DNA from: Rhodospirillales bacterium
GTDB lineage: Bacteria > Pseudomonadota > Alphaproteobacteria > Rhodospirillales > JADHTD01
Direction of reading: 5' to 3'
NCBI GenBank assembly: GCA_016776525.1
Contig: JADHTD010000021.1
Location: 1-16,864, forward strand
DNA: 16,864 bases
Part shown: positions 1-6,238 of the stretch, in pieces
Numbering within the stretch: position 1 is the first letter of the stretch
How the letters are laid out: the number at the start of each line of letters is the position of its first letter
The notes under the pieces: model-generated
What the model was told of the DNA's origin: nothing
Seen by the model: only the letters and a program-made list of their open reading frames with translations
Databases searched by the model: none
Translations under genes and position numbers: made by a program

Positions 1-75
1 CGACATGAAGGTCGGCGCTTTGCCGATCGGATCCATCATCAGGAACAGGATAATGGCGGCGGAAAGTAAGCTCAT
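1..75 (-). CDS. MarC-family integral membrane protein, 5' end only
   Basis: The start of a minus-strand gene whose remainder lies beyond the left edge. The ATG is at 75-73 and the 25 visible codons read MSLLSAAIILFLMMDPIGKA followed by PTFMS. A hydrophobic first helix followed by MDPIGKAPTF matches the N-terminus of MarC/YhgN-family (UPF0056) inner-membrane proteins, which typically begin with a helix and a DPxGNxPxF motif. The function of this family is poorly defined; a transport role is often assumed but not shown. A GAGG sits just before the start (TTTGAGGC-ATG). The gene is co-directional with xseB-ispA-dxs, 96 bp downstream of the dxs stop, so it could be a distal operon member or have its own promoter. 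Only 25 residues are visible, so the family call rests on a short match. Confidence 0.7.
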   Translation of the reverse strand, partial: MSLLSAAIILFLMMDPIGKAPTFMS

Positions 76-171
76 GCCTCAAACCAGCCTCCAAATACGA
101 GACGGGGCAAGAGGTGAGGGTATTATGGCTGGGACTTTAACCCCTCATGCTGGGACGGGGCAGGATCGCAA
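76..171. other. intergenic gap between dxs and the MarC-family gene
   Basis: Ninety-six bases between the dxs stop and the next start on the same strand. The only structure seen is a loose inverted repeat, TGAGGG/CCCTCA, with a loop of about 20 nt. It is not convincing as a terminator. No RNA gene or clear promoter was recognised. Confidence 0.4.
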
Positions 172-2127
172 TCAAGCCCGAACCGGTTGGTCGGCGGCGG
201 CCTTGCCGGCATCGCCGCTGTCCTCGTCCCCGGTATAACCCAAGGCATCCAAGACCGTGGCGGTGATAGACGCCGCATCGAGCCCCGCCGCCGCATACTG
301 ATCCTTGGGCGCGTCCTGATCCATGAAAACGTCGGGCAGGGTTAATGGCCGGAATTTGAGACCTTCATCGAAGCCCCCCGTCGTCGCCAGAAACTGCATG
401 ATGTGGGACGCGAAGCCACCGGTAGAGCCTTCCTCGATGGTCACCAAGACATCATGGTCGCGGGTCAATTGGGTAATCAGGTCTTTATCGAGGGGTTTCG
501 CGAAACGGGCATCGGCGACGGTGACCGAATATCCCTTGGCAGCCAGATCATCGGCTGCCGACAGCGCTTCCGAAAGTCTGCCGCCAAGACTGAGAATGGC
601 GGCCGCCGAACCTTCGCGGATGATGCGGCCCTTACCGATTTCCAGCACCTCGCCTTTTTCCGGCATCTCGACACCGACCCCTTCGCCGCGCGGATAGCGG
701 ACGGCGCTGGGACCGTCGTTATGGGCGGCAGCGGTGGCGATCATATGCATCAGTTCGACTTCGTCACTGGGCGCCATCACCACCATGCCCGGCAGGCAGC
801 AAAGATAGGCTAGGTCGAAGGAACCGGCATGGGTCGACCCATCGGCGCCGACCAGCCCGGCGCGGTCGATGGCGAACCTGACCGGCAGCTTCTGGATGGC
901 AACGTCATGCACAACTTGATCGTAGGCCCGTTGCAGGAAAGTGGAATAGATGGCGCAGAAGGGTTTGTAGCCTTCACTGGCCAGCCCGGCGGCAAAGGTC
1001 ACGGCGTGCTGTTCGGCTATGCCCACATCGAAACAGCGGTCCGGAAAAACGTCACCAAAGATATCGAGTCCGGTGCCTGACGGCATGGCGGCGGTAATGG
1101 CGACAATCTTATCGTCGGCTTCGGCTTCCTTGACCAGAGCCTGGGCGAAGACTTTGGTATAACTGGGCGCGTTGGAAATTGTCTTCACCAACTCGCCGGT
1201 GACCACGTCGAACTTGCCGACGCCGTGGTATTTGTCAGCCGATTCTTCCGCCGGGACATAGCCGTGTCCCTTCTGTGTCACCACGTGCAGCAGTACCGGC
1301 CCTTCCACCTTGTCGTCGCGGAGATTACGGAGGACCGGCAGCAGGTGGTCCAGGTTATGGCCGTCGATTGGACCGACGTAATAGAAACCCATTTCCTCGA
1401 AAAGCGTGCCCCCGGTAACAAAGCCGCGGGTGTACTCATCGGCCTTACGGGCGGCCTCTTCAATGCTGCGGGGGAATTTCTTAGCCATCTCTTTAGCGAA
1501 GTGACGGAGTGAACGGAATGACTTGGACGAGATCAGCCGCGACAGGTAGGCGCTCATGGCGCCCACCGGCGGGGCGATGGACATGTCGTTGTCGTTGAGG
1601 ATGACAATCAGGCGACTGTCCATGGAACCGGCATTGTTCATGGCTTCATAAGCCATACCGGCGCTCATCGAGCCGTCACCGATGACCGAGATCACGTGGT
1701 TGCCCTGATCACCCAGATCGCGGGCCACCGCCATGCCGAGACCGGCGGCGATGGAGGTCGAACTGTGACCGGCCCCGAACGGGTCGTAAATACTCTCCGA
1801 ACGCTTGGTAAATCCGGACAGACCGCCGCCCTTGCGCAATGTGTGCATACGGTCGCGCCGCCCGGTCAGCATCTTGTGGGGATAGCACTGGTGGCCGACG
1901 TCCCAAATCAAGCGGTCGTTCGGCGTATCGAAGACATGATGCAGGGCCACCGTCAGTTCGACAACACCCAGGCTGGCACCCAAATGGCCGCCGGTGATGG
2001 AAACCTTACGGATCACCTCGTCGCGTACTTCACCGGCAAGCTGTTTCAACTCGTCGACGGGAAAATCGCGAATGTCGGCGGGGTCGTTGACCGCGTCCAA
2101 CAGCGGCGTTTTATCTTCTTTGTTCAC
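172..2127 (-). CDS. dxs: 1-deoxy-D-xylulose-5-phosphate synthase
   Basis: A thiamine-diphosphate enzyme that condenses pyruvate with glyceraldehyde-3-phosphate to DXP, the first step of the non-mevalonate isoprenoid pathway (DXP also feeds thiamine and pyridoxal synthesis). It is cytosolic. The 651 residues are slightly longer than the usual ~620-640 because of an acidic and Ala-rich tail after LDALGYTGD. Visible motifs are ITGGHLGASLG with His48, the ThDP/Mg site GDGSMSAG (150-157) through NDNDMS (178-183), and DVGIAEQHAVTFAAG with the catalytic Glu at 372. A C-terminal transketolase-type domain follows. The start is GTG (2127-2125), preceded at 7 nt by AAGGA (2139-2135). It lies 23 bp after the ispA stop in the same direction, so the two are surely cotranscribed and join precursor supply to prenyl chain building. 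Confidence 0.97.
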   Translation of the reverse strand: MNKEDKTPLLDAVNDPADIRDFPVDELKQLAGEVRDEVIRKVSITGGHLGASLGVVELTVALHHVFDTPNDRLIWDVGHQCYPHKMLTGRRDRMHTLRKGGGLSGFTKRSESIYDPFGAGHSSTSIAAGLGMAVARDLGDQGNHVISVIGDGSMSAGMAYEAMNNAGSMDSRLIVILNDNDMSIAPPVGAMSAYLSRLISSKSFRSLRHFAKEMAKKFPRSIEEAARKADEYTRGFVTGGTLFEEMGFYYVGPIDGHNLDHLLPVLRNLRDDKVEGPVLLHVVTQKGHGYVPAEESADKYHGVGKFDVVTGELVKTISNAPSYTKVFAQALVKEAEADDKIVAITAAMPSGTGLDIFGDVFPDRCFDVGIAEQHAVTFAAGLASEGYKPFCAIYSTFLQRAYDQVVHDVAIQKLPVRFAIDRAGLVGADGSTHAGSFDLAYLCCLPGMVVMAPSDEVELMHMIATAAAHNDGPSAVRYPRGEGVGVEMPEKGEVLEIGKGRIIREGSAAAILSLGGRLSEALSAADDLAAKGYSVTVADARFAKPLDKDLITQLTRDHDVLVTIEEGSTGGFASHIMQFLATTGGFDEGLKFRPLTLPDVFMDQDAPKDQYAAAGLDAASITATVLDALGYTGDEDSGDAGKAAADQPVRA

Positions 2128-2150
2128 CGTCTTGTCCTTAATCTGGCGGT

Positions 2151-3062
2151 TCAGGCGCGGCGCTTGACCACGAATTGGGCTAACTCTATCAGAGGTTTGG
2201 CCCGTTCGTCGAATATTTCCAGGTGTTGGGCCGCCTGGTCTGCCAACATTTGGGCCTGACCATGGGCCCTTTCAACTCCCATCAACGAAACAAAAGTCTC
2301 TTTTCCGGCATCGGCGTCCTTGCCGACTGCCTTGCCGACCTCGGACGCATCGCCTTCCACATCCAACAAGTCGTCGGTGATCTGGAAGGCCAAGCCCAAG
2401 TCATGGGCATAGGCATGCAGCGCATGGCGGGAGGTCTGCGGGGCTTTGCCGAGGATGGCCCCGGCTTCACAGGAAAAGCCGATCAGTTCGCCGGTTTTCA
2501 TACGTTGCAGACGGGTGATTTCAGCCATTTTCAAGGAGTTTTCCTCAGCCAGCAGATCCAGCATCTGGCCGCCGACCATACCGGCGGCACCGGCAGCATG
2601 GGCAAGAGAGAGAACCAGTTCGGACCGTACCGTCGCATCGGCATGGGTTTCGTCGTCGGCCAACACTTCAAAAGCCCCTGTCAACAAGGCATCCCCGGCC
2701 AAAATGGCCGTCGCTTCGTCAAATTCCATATGACAAGTGGGGCGTCCGCGGCGCATGTCGTCATCGTCCATGGCCGGCAAGTCGTCATGGACCAGGGAAT
2801 AGGAATGCACCATTTCAATAGCGGCGGCAACGCGCAGCGCACTGCTTTCGGCGACATTAAACAACCCGGAACCGGCCACCACCATGAACGGCCGGATACG
2901 TTTTCCGCCGCTCAGCGTCGCATAACGCATGGCCTCCATGAGACGGGCTTCCGGATCCTCGTTTTGCTCTCTCAGCAACCGGTCCAGTACCGCATCGACT
3001 TTGCTGGCACATTTTGCCAACTGATCCTTGAAATCGCTCAAAGTGGAATCCTCAGCCGTCAT
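2151..3062 (-). CDS. ispA: farnesyl diphosphate synthase (polyprenyl synthetase family)
   Basis: Adds isopentenyl diphosphate to dimethylallyl and geranyl diphosphate to make farnesyl diphosphate, the branch point to undecaprenyl carrier, ubiquinone and hopanoids. It is cytosolic. I chose the ATG at 3062-3060, giving MTAEDSTLSDFKDQL and 303 residues, close to the ~299 of E. coli IspA. An upstream alternative would extend 17 residues far into xseB. SGGKRIRP lies at about 51-58. The first Asp-rich motif DDLPAMDDDDMRRGRP begins at 93 and the second, DDLLD, is at 230-234. The residues before the first motif (HSYSLVHDD) closely resemble E. coli IspA, which favours farnesyl rather than longer chain length. 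The start overlaps the xseB stop by 11 bp (ATGGATGACGGCTGAG), an arrangement expected for translational coupling. Confidence 0.95.
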   Translation of the reverse strand: MTAEDSTLSDFKDQLAKCASKVDAVLDRLLREQNEDPEARLMEAMRYATLSGGKRIRPFMVVAGSGLFNVAESSALRVAAAIEMVHSYSLVHDDLPAMDDDDMRRGRPTCHMEFDEATAILAGDALLTGAFEVLADDETHADATVRSELVLSLAHAAGAAGMVGGQMLDLLAEENSLKMAEITRLQRMKTGELIGFSCEAGAILGKAPQTSRHALHAYAHDLGLAFQITDDLLDVEGDASEVGKAVGKDADAGKETFVSLMGVERAHGQAQMLADQAAQHLEIFDERAKPLIELAQFVVKRRA

Positions 3063-3303
3063 CCATGGGTTCGGTAGCGGCTTCGCCATCGGCCCCCAGC
3101 ACGACTTTCTCAACGCGGGCCTGGGCCTCTTTCAGCTTGGCTTCGCAGTGCCGTTTAAGGTGGGCGCCCCGTTCATAGGCGGTGATCGCCTCGTCCAGCT
3201 CGCCGGAACCGTCTTCCAGGTCGCGGACAATCTCTTCAAGTTCTGACAGAGCCTGTTCGAAGCTCATTTTGGCAATGTCGGAGGGAATGGCTTTTTTCGC
3301 CAT
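3052..3303 (-). CDS. xseB: exodeoxyribonuclease VII small subunit
   Basis: The small, helical subunit of exonuclease VII, which with the large subunit XseA degrades single-stranded DNA to oligonucleotides. It is 83 residues, normal for the family. The core SFEQALSELEEIVRDLEDG and the following helix (ITAYERGAHLKRHCEAKL, then AQARVEKV) are characteristic. The ATG at 3303-3301 is preceded by AAGAGGC at a suitable distance. It is the first gene of the xseB-ispA-dxs run; this linkage is common in proteobacteria and says nothing special about function. xseA is not in the window. Confidence 0.95.
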   Translation of the reverse strand: MAKKAIPSDIAKMSFEQALSELEEIVRDLEDGSGELDEAITAYERGAHLKRHCEAKLKEAQARVEKVVLGADGEAATEPMDDG

Positions 3304-3455
3304 GAAAGCCTCTTAATCCTAGGAATTCCCCAGTTGGGAAGGCGAGTTTATCAGTTAACAGCCATAGGGCAATATTGATTTGTTGGGTTACTGTTTTCCC
3401 GTTTCGGCGTTACCATCGGGTTGTTGAAAAAAATCAACAACTGGAATGCATCGGC
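3304..3455. promoter_or_regulatory. divergent upstream region of xseB and the nucleoside phosphorylase gene
   Basis: This 152-bp gap between two divergent starts must hold promoters for both directions. I could not assign convincing -35/-10 pairs. It is more AT-rich than its flanks. A perfect inverted repeat near its right end is listed separately. Confidence 0.45.
3420..3441 (+). promoter_or_regulatory. perfect 8-bp inverted repeat just before a start codon
   Basis: GTTGTTGA (3420-3427), six A, then TCAACAAC (3434-3441). The right arm ends 14 nt before the ATG at 3456, and the only Shine-Dalgarno-like GGAA (3443-3446) follows immediately. It could be a repressor operator or an mRNA hairpin next to the ribosome site; the sequence alone does not decide. 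Confidence 0.45.
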
Positions 3456-4253
3456 ATGAAATCGCCACCTATACTCAGGAACAAAGGCTACCGCCAACAA
3501 TCGATCTTCCAGCCCGAGAATCTGGTCCGCGAGGGGCGACGGCAGAAGCAAGTGACCGACGGTCCGATCCCGGCGCTCAACATCCTCGATCCGGACGGAG
3601 ACATCTTACGGCATCTGATCGCCACCGGAGTGGCAGCCAAATCAGAGCATTGGCCTTGCTACCATTCTGACCTTTATGAGTTCGAACGGGCTGGACAAAC
3701 TATCGGCATTATCGGCTGCGCCGTCGGCGCCCCCTATGCGGTGCTGCTGGCTGAACAAATGTTTGCCTGCGGTGCCCGCCTGATAGTCAGCATTACCTCG
3801 TCGGGTCAGTTGCAAAGCCTCGGCCCGACGCCCTATTTCGTGGTTGTCGAGAGGGCGCTTCGCGACGAAGGCACCAGTTATCACTATCTGGAGCCGGCTG
3901 ATTTCATCGAAGCCGACAGCGCGCTTATCGACACCGCCTACAGTCTTCTCTGCAATGCCGGTCCGCGGGTTTTCCGGGGAGCCACCTGGACCACCGATGC
4001 CCCCTTTCGGGAAACGGAAAGCATGTTGGCCGAAGGCCGCGCCCTTGGACTGGCAGCCATCGAAATGGAATGCGCTGCCCTCTATGCACTGGCCCGGGCC
4101 AAGGGTTACCCGGTCCTCTGTCTGGCCCATGTCACCAACACCATGGCCGTTTCCGGCGACGATTTCGAGAAAGGCGAAGCCCACGGCGCCCTCGAAGCCC
4201 TGGCCCTTATCGATGTCCTGGCCGCCAATGTCCCGGACCTCACGGAATTTTGA
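3456..4253 (+). CDS. nucleoside phosphorylase-family protein (uridine/purine nucleoside phosphorylase-like)
   Basis: A 265-residue protein of the PNP/UDP phosphorylase superfamily, whose members reversibly split nucleosides with phosphate in purine or pyrimidine salvage. From the chosen start, visible features are the Gly-rich GIIGCAVGAPYAVLLAEQM, the strand LIVSITSSGQL, a TTDAPFRET segment where superfamily members hold an active-site loop, and AIEMECAALYALA. The last matches the conserved EMExA ribose/base-binding motif of uridine phosphorylases. The ATG at 3456 is the only upstream Met giving a sensible N-terminus; further upstream the frame runs through the inverted repeat at 3420-3441. 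The ribosome site is weak (GGAA, 9 nt away). The base specificity cannot be read from the sequence. It lies 61 bp upstream of the UxxC protein on the same strand and may be cotranscribed with it. Confidence 0.85.
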   Translation: MKSPPILRNKGYRQQSIFQPENLVREGRRQKQVTDGPIPALNILDPDGDILRHLIATGVAAKSEHWPCYHSDLYEFERAGQTIGIIGCAVGAPYAVLLAEQMFACGARLIVSITSSGQLQSLGPTPYFVVVERALRDEGTSYHYLEPADFIEADSALIDTAYSLLCNAGPRVFRGATWTTDAPFRETESMLAEGRALGLAAIEMECAALYALARAKGYPVLCLAHVTNTMAVSGDDFEKGEAHGALEALALIDVLAANVPDLTEF

Positions 4254-4314
4254 CCGGACGCGAGCATTTAGCCTCTGGCCAAAAAAAAGGTCAGCGGGCA
4301 GACTTCGGCCCATC

Positions 4315-4851
4315 ATGAAAAACAAACTGATCACTCGCATTTTCATTGCTGCCGCCTTCGGCCTGCTGGCCGTGTTCGCCCAGCCCGCTACCGCCCAGGC
4401 GGAGTTGCGCCTCTCCGATAACGTCAAACAGCACCTGATCGCCGCCAAGCCGGTGAAGGGCCCCGGCGTCGACCGCCAACTCTTCAACGGCAAGCCGGTT
4501 CTGGTGGTTTTTTTCGCCAGTTGGTGAAGCACCTGCCGGTCGGAGTTCGTGCAACTCCGTAAATACCTCGAAGACGGCGGCAGCGGAAAACTCAATGTCA
4601 TCGCCATCAGCTGGACCGAAGGCCGTTACGGCAGCGCCTCGGAAAAACGCCTGCAACGCTTTGTCCGCGATTTCCATCCCGATATCCGCATTATCCGGGA
4701 GACCGATAAAATCAATAAGGCTTTTGCCCCCCTGGTCTATGTGCCCGCCAATTTCGTCTTCGACGGTACCGGTAAACGGGCCTTCGGCGACGGTAACCGG
4801 GAACATTTGGACCAGGATTACATCCGCCACCTCGTCGACCGCCTGCAATAA
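4315..4851 (+). CDS. exported TlpA/thioredoxin-like selenoprotein (UxxC, in-frame TGA read as selenocysteine)
   Basis: A predicted thiol-disulfide oxidoreductase of 178 residues if TGA 4525-4527 is read as Sec. Residues 1-29 are a signal peptide (basic MKNKLITR, hydrophobic core, cleavage near PATAQA), so it should act in the periplasm. The fold core follows: PVLVVFFASW, then U71-S-T-C74, RSEF, then NVIAISW (94-100), and cis-Pro144 in VYVPANFVFD, as in TlpA/ResA proteins where the first two form WCxxC. C74 is the only Cys, so the sole redox pair would be Sec-Cys. Both halves are in one frame and the downstream 107 codons are intact. A SECIS-like hairpin follows the TGA. The ATG has little upstream Shine-Dalgarno. 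A routine gene caller would report a 70-codon fragment, or a GTG-started fragment from 4549. Substrate and reductant are unknown. The alternative is a TGC/TGT-to-TGA nonsense mutation. Confidence 0.88.
4525..4527 (+). other. UGA codon predicted to encode selenocysteine
   Basis: The in-frame TGA is codon 71 of the thioredoxin-like gene, between TGG (Trp70) and AGC-ACC-TGC (Ser-Thr-Cys74). In the family this position is the nucleophilic Cys of WCxxC. Neighbouring genes (dxs, ispA, xseB, the phosphorylase, hxlR-like, HDAC-like) end in TGA, so TGA is a normal stop in this genome and recoding must be local. Confidence 0.85.
4541..4559 (+). promoter_or_regulatory. bacterial SECIS-like stem-loop within the coding sequence
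   Basis: CGGAGTT (4541-4547), loop CGTGC (4548-4552), AACTCCG (4553-4559): seven uninterrupted Watson-Crick pairs. The stem starts 13 nt after the TGA and the loop 20 nt after it. Bacterial SECIS elements are mRNA hairpins immediately 3' of the UGA, within the reading frame, with a G (usually GU) in a small apical loop that SelB binds. Here G4549-U4550 fits, at a spacing close to that in E. coli fdhF. The stem is translated as part of SEFVQLR. Confidence 0.8.
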
Positions 4852-4859
4852 ACCGCCAA

Positions 4860-4888
4860 CGGCGTGGCCCCCGTTGGGAACCACGCCG
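4860..4888. terminator. hairpin between convergent genes, probable transcription terminator
   Basis: CGGCGTGG (4860-4867) and CCACGCCG (4881-4888) form a perfect 8-bp stem around a 13-nt loop, 8 nt after the selenoprotein stop and before the stop of the converging acyl-CoA dehydrogenase-like gene. There is no clear T run on either side, so an intrinsic terminator is plausible but not proven. Confidence 0.5.
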
Positions 4889-4933
4889 CCTGCGAATTGG
4901 GACCGGTCTGCACGGCCAAGAGGCCGGGCAATC

Positions 4934-6079
4934 TTAGGCCAGCCGGTCCAGGTCGATCGGGTCGAGACCCATAGCCAGACGTCCCGAAAAGTGAATCTGT
5001 TTCTTTTCCGATAAGGGGTGGAATTGGCTGGCATGGGCGTCGCGGAACAGCTGTTCCAGCTTGAAATGGCGCAGGTAGCCGGGGCCGCCCGACAGTTCGA
5101 CGGCCTTACGGGTCACCTCGATCACCGCTTTGGCAATGATGGTCTTGCGCTTGAGGATATTGTCCGGGTTCTCGACGACCGGCTCGAAATCAAAATCATT
5201 GGTGATGCCGACCATGCTTTCATAGGCCACCAGGGCTGTCGTCAGTTGGTTTTCCATCTCCCCCAACAGGTACGGCAGGTGAGGGTCGGCGGTGTTCTTG
5301 GCCGCCTGCTTGCGGGCGATGTCGGCGGCGTTTTCGGCAAGCCCCATATAAGCCGACATGATCAGCGGCATGGCCACGGTCAGCACGACGCTCCACATGG
5401 GATGGAAGACACCCTGCGGACGCCGGACGCCAACCGCCTCTTCAGGAACGAAGACCTTGTCCATAATGATAGTGTGGGAGCCGGTATTGCGCATACCCAT
5501 GGCCTTCCAGTTTTCCTTAATGGAAACACCTTCCGCCGTCATCGGCACCGGGAAGTGCAGGACCTGCCAGCCCTTTTCCGGGTCTTCATAGGGAGCCGAG
5601 GTGACGGCGATATCAGCACCGGGGGAACCGCTGGCAAAGCCCTTACTGGTAGTCACCAGATAGCCACCCTCGGTTTTTTCCATTTCGCCACTGGACGACA
5701 GCCAATCCTTGGCGCCGGTGCTGACCAGCACCAGTTCCTTGGCCGCCACTTTTTCCAGCAAGACCAGTCCCGGATTGTTCCGGTGATAGTTCCAACGCGC
5801 GGTAGCGATGAGATGCTGGTGCATAGAAAACATCAGCGCCGTCGACGGACAGTATCTGCCCAACATACGGATTATGGCGCACATCTCGGAATGCAGTACT
5901 CCGCCGCCGCCAAGTTCCTTCGGTACCATCGCCGAATAGAATTTGTGTTTCTTCAATAAAGCGACGTTGTCGTTGAGAAAGGCGTCGCCCTCTTTCAATT
6001 CCGCCGAGTTGGCTTCAATCTCCGGGCCGATCTCATCAACGATCGCCAAGAAGTCTTTCGTATTCACGTGCATGTCCAT
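4934..6079 (-). CDS. acyl-CoA dehydrogenase-family flavoprotein
   Basis: A 381-residue FAD enzyme of the acyl-CoA dehydrogenase superfamily. The order is an N-terminal helical domain (VPKELGGGGV near 56-65), a middle beta domain with the substrate/flavin-facing stretches LVSTGAKDWLSSSG and KGFASGSPGADIAVTSAP, and a C-terminal four-helix domain ending with LSGGPGYLRHFKLEQLFRDA. The canonical C-terminal YEGTNEIQ-type segment is replaced by SQFHPLSEKKQIHFSGR. It may therefore be an atypical member (for example a flavin-dependent monooxygenase-like branch) rather than a beta-oxidation enzyme; the substrate is unknown. I chose ATG 6079-6077 because GGAGGAGGT lies 4 nt upstream. A TTG at 6094 would put that ribosome site inside the coding region. 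It is divergent from the HxlR-type regulator, its likely controller. Confidence 0.85.
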   Translation of the reverse strand: MDMHVNTKDFLAIVDEIGPEIEANSAELKEGDAFLNDNVALLKKHKFYSAMVPKELGGGGVLHSEMCAIIRMLGRYCPSTALMFSMHQHLIATARWNYHRNNPGLVLLEKVAAKELVLVSTGAKDWLSSSGEMEKTEGGYLVTTSKGFASGSPGADIAVTSAPYEDPEKGWQVLHFPVPMTAEGVSIKENWKAMGMRNTGSHTIIMDKVFVPEEAVGVRRPQGVFHPMWSVVLTVAMPLIMSAYMGLAENAADIARKQAAKNTADPHLPYLLGEMENQLTTALVAYESMVGITNDFDFEPVVENPDNILKRKTIIAKAVIEVTRKAVELSGGPGYLRHFKLEQLFRDAHASQFHPLSEKKQIHFSGRLAMGLDPIDLDRLA

Positions 6080-6083
6080 CGGG

Positions 6084-6092
6084 ACCTCCTCC
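6084..6092 (-). promoter_or_regulatory. strong ribosome binding site of the acyl-CoA dehydrogenase-like gene
   Basis: GGAGGAGGT on the minus strand, 4 nt before the ATG at 6079. It decides the start against an in-frame TTG at 6094. Confidence 0.8.
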
Positions 6093-6136
6093 AAAAAATT
6101 CCAGGCGGATAATCCCCGGAATGCCGATGGACAGAT

Positions 6137-6216
6137 AGTATAAAATTTGTAGTATAATTTTTAGTATAAAAAATGTAGTATATTTTCAGTATAAAATATG
6201 TAGCATAAATTTAGTC
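6137..6216. repeat. AT-rich array of AGTATA direct repeats, probable operator/promoter cluster
   Basis: AGTATA or a near copy starts at 6137, 6151, 6163, 6177 and 6188, with AGCATA at 6202 and a degenerate AGTC at 6213. Spacings are 14, 12, 14, 11, 14 and 11. The array can be read as three units of 25-26 bp, each with two half sites. It fills the divergent gap between the acyl-CoA dehydrogenase-like gene and the HxlR-type gene and also contains TATAAT (6153-6158), a perfect -10 hexamer on the plus strand. A multi-site operator for the adjacent winged-helix regulator is the simplest reading. Confidence 0.65.
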
Positions 6217-6238
6217 ATCAATTGGCAGGAGTTTAACC

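Noticed and set aside
5..238. 77-codon plus-strand frame at the left edge
   Set aside because: It runs antisense to the MarC-family start and the dxs end, with no domain; judged a shadow.
2223..3077. 284-codon plus-strand open frame antisense to ispA
   Set aside because: Codon-bias shadow; the minus strand encodes a clear farnesyl diphosphate synthase with both Asp-rich motifs.
4525..4527. Simple nonsense mutation or sequencing error in a Cys-type TlpA gene
   Set aside because: Not excluded, but less likely: the stop falls precisely on the catalytic Cys codon, is TGA rather than TAA or TAG, is followed by a SECIS-like hairpin, and the rest of the frame is intact.
3642..4607. 321-codon minus-strand open frame antisense to the phosphorylase and selenoprotein genes
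   Set aside because: Low-complexity shadow with no recognisable domain; the plus strand has family motifs.
4549..4851. A separate 100-codon gene starting at GTG 4549
   Set aside because: It is in frame with the upstream signal-peptide segment, begins inside the helix after the CxxC-like motif and lacks the N-terminal half of a thioredoxin fold. It is the 3' part of the TGA-containing gene.
6080..6094. TTG start at 6094 for the acyl-CoA dehydrogenase-like gene
   Set aside because: The GGAGGAGGT ribosome site would then lie inside the coding region; it is ideally placed for ATG 6079.
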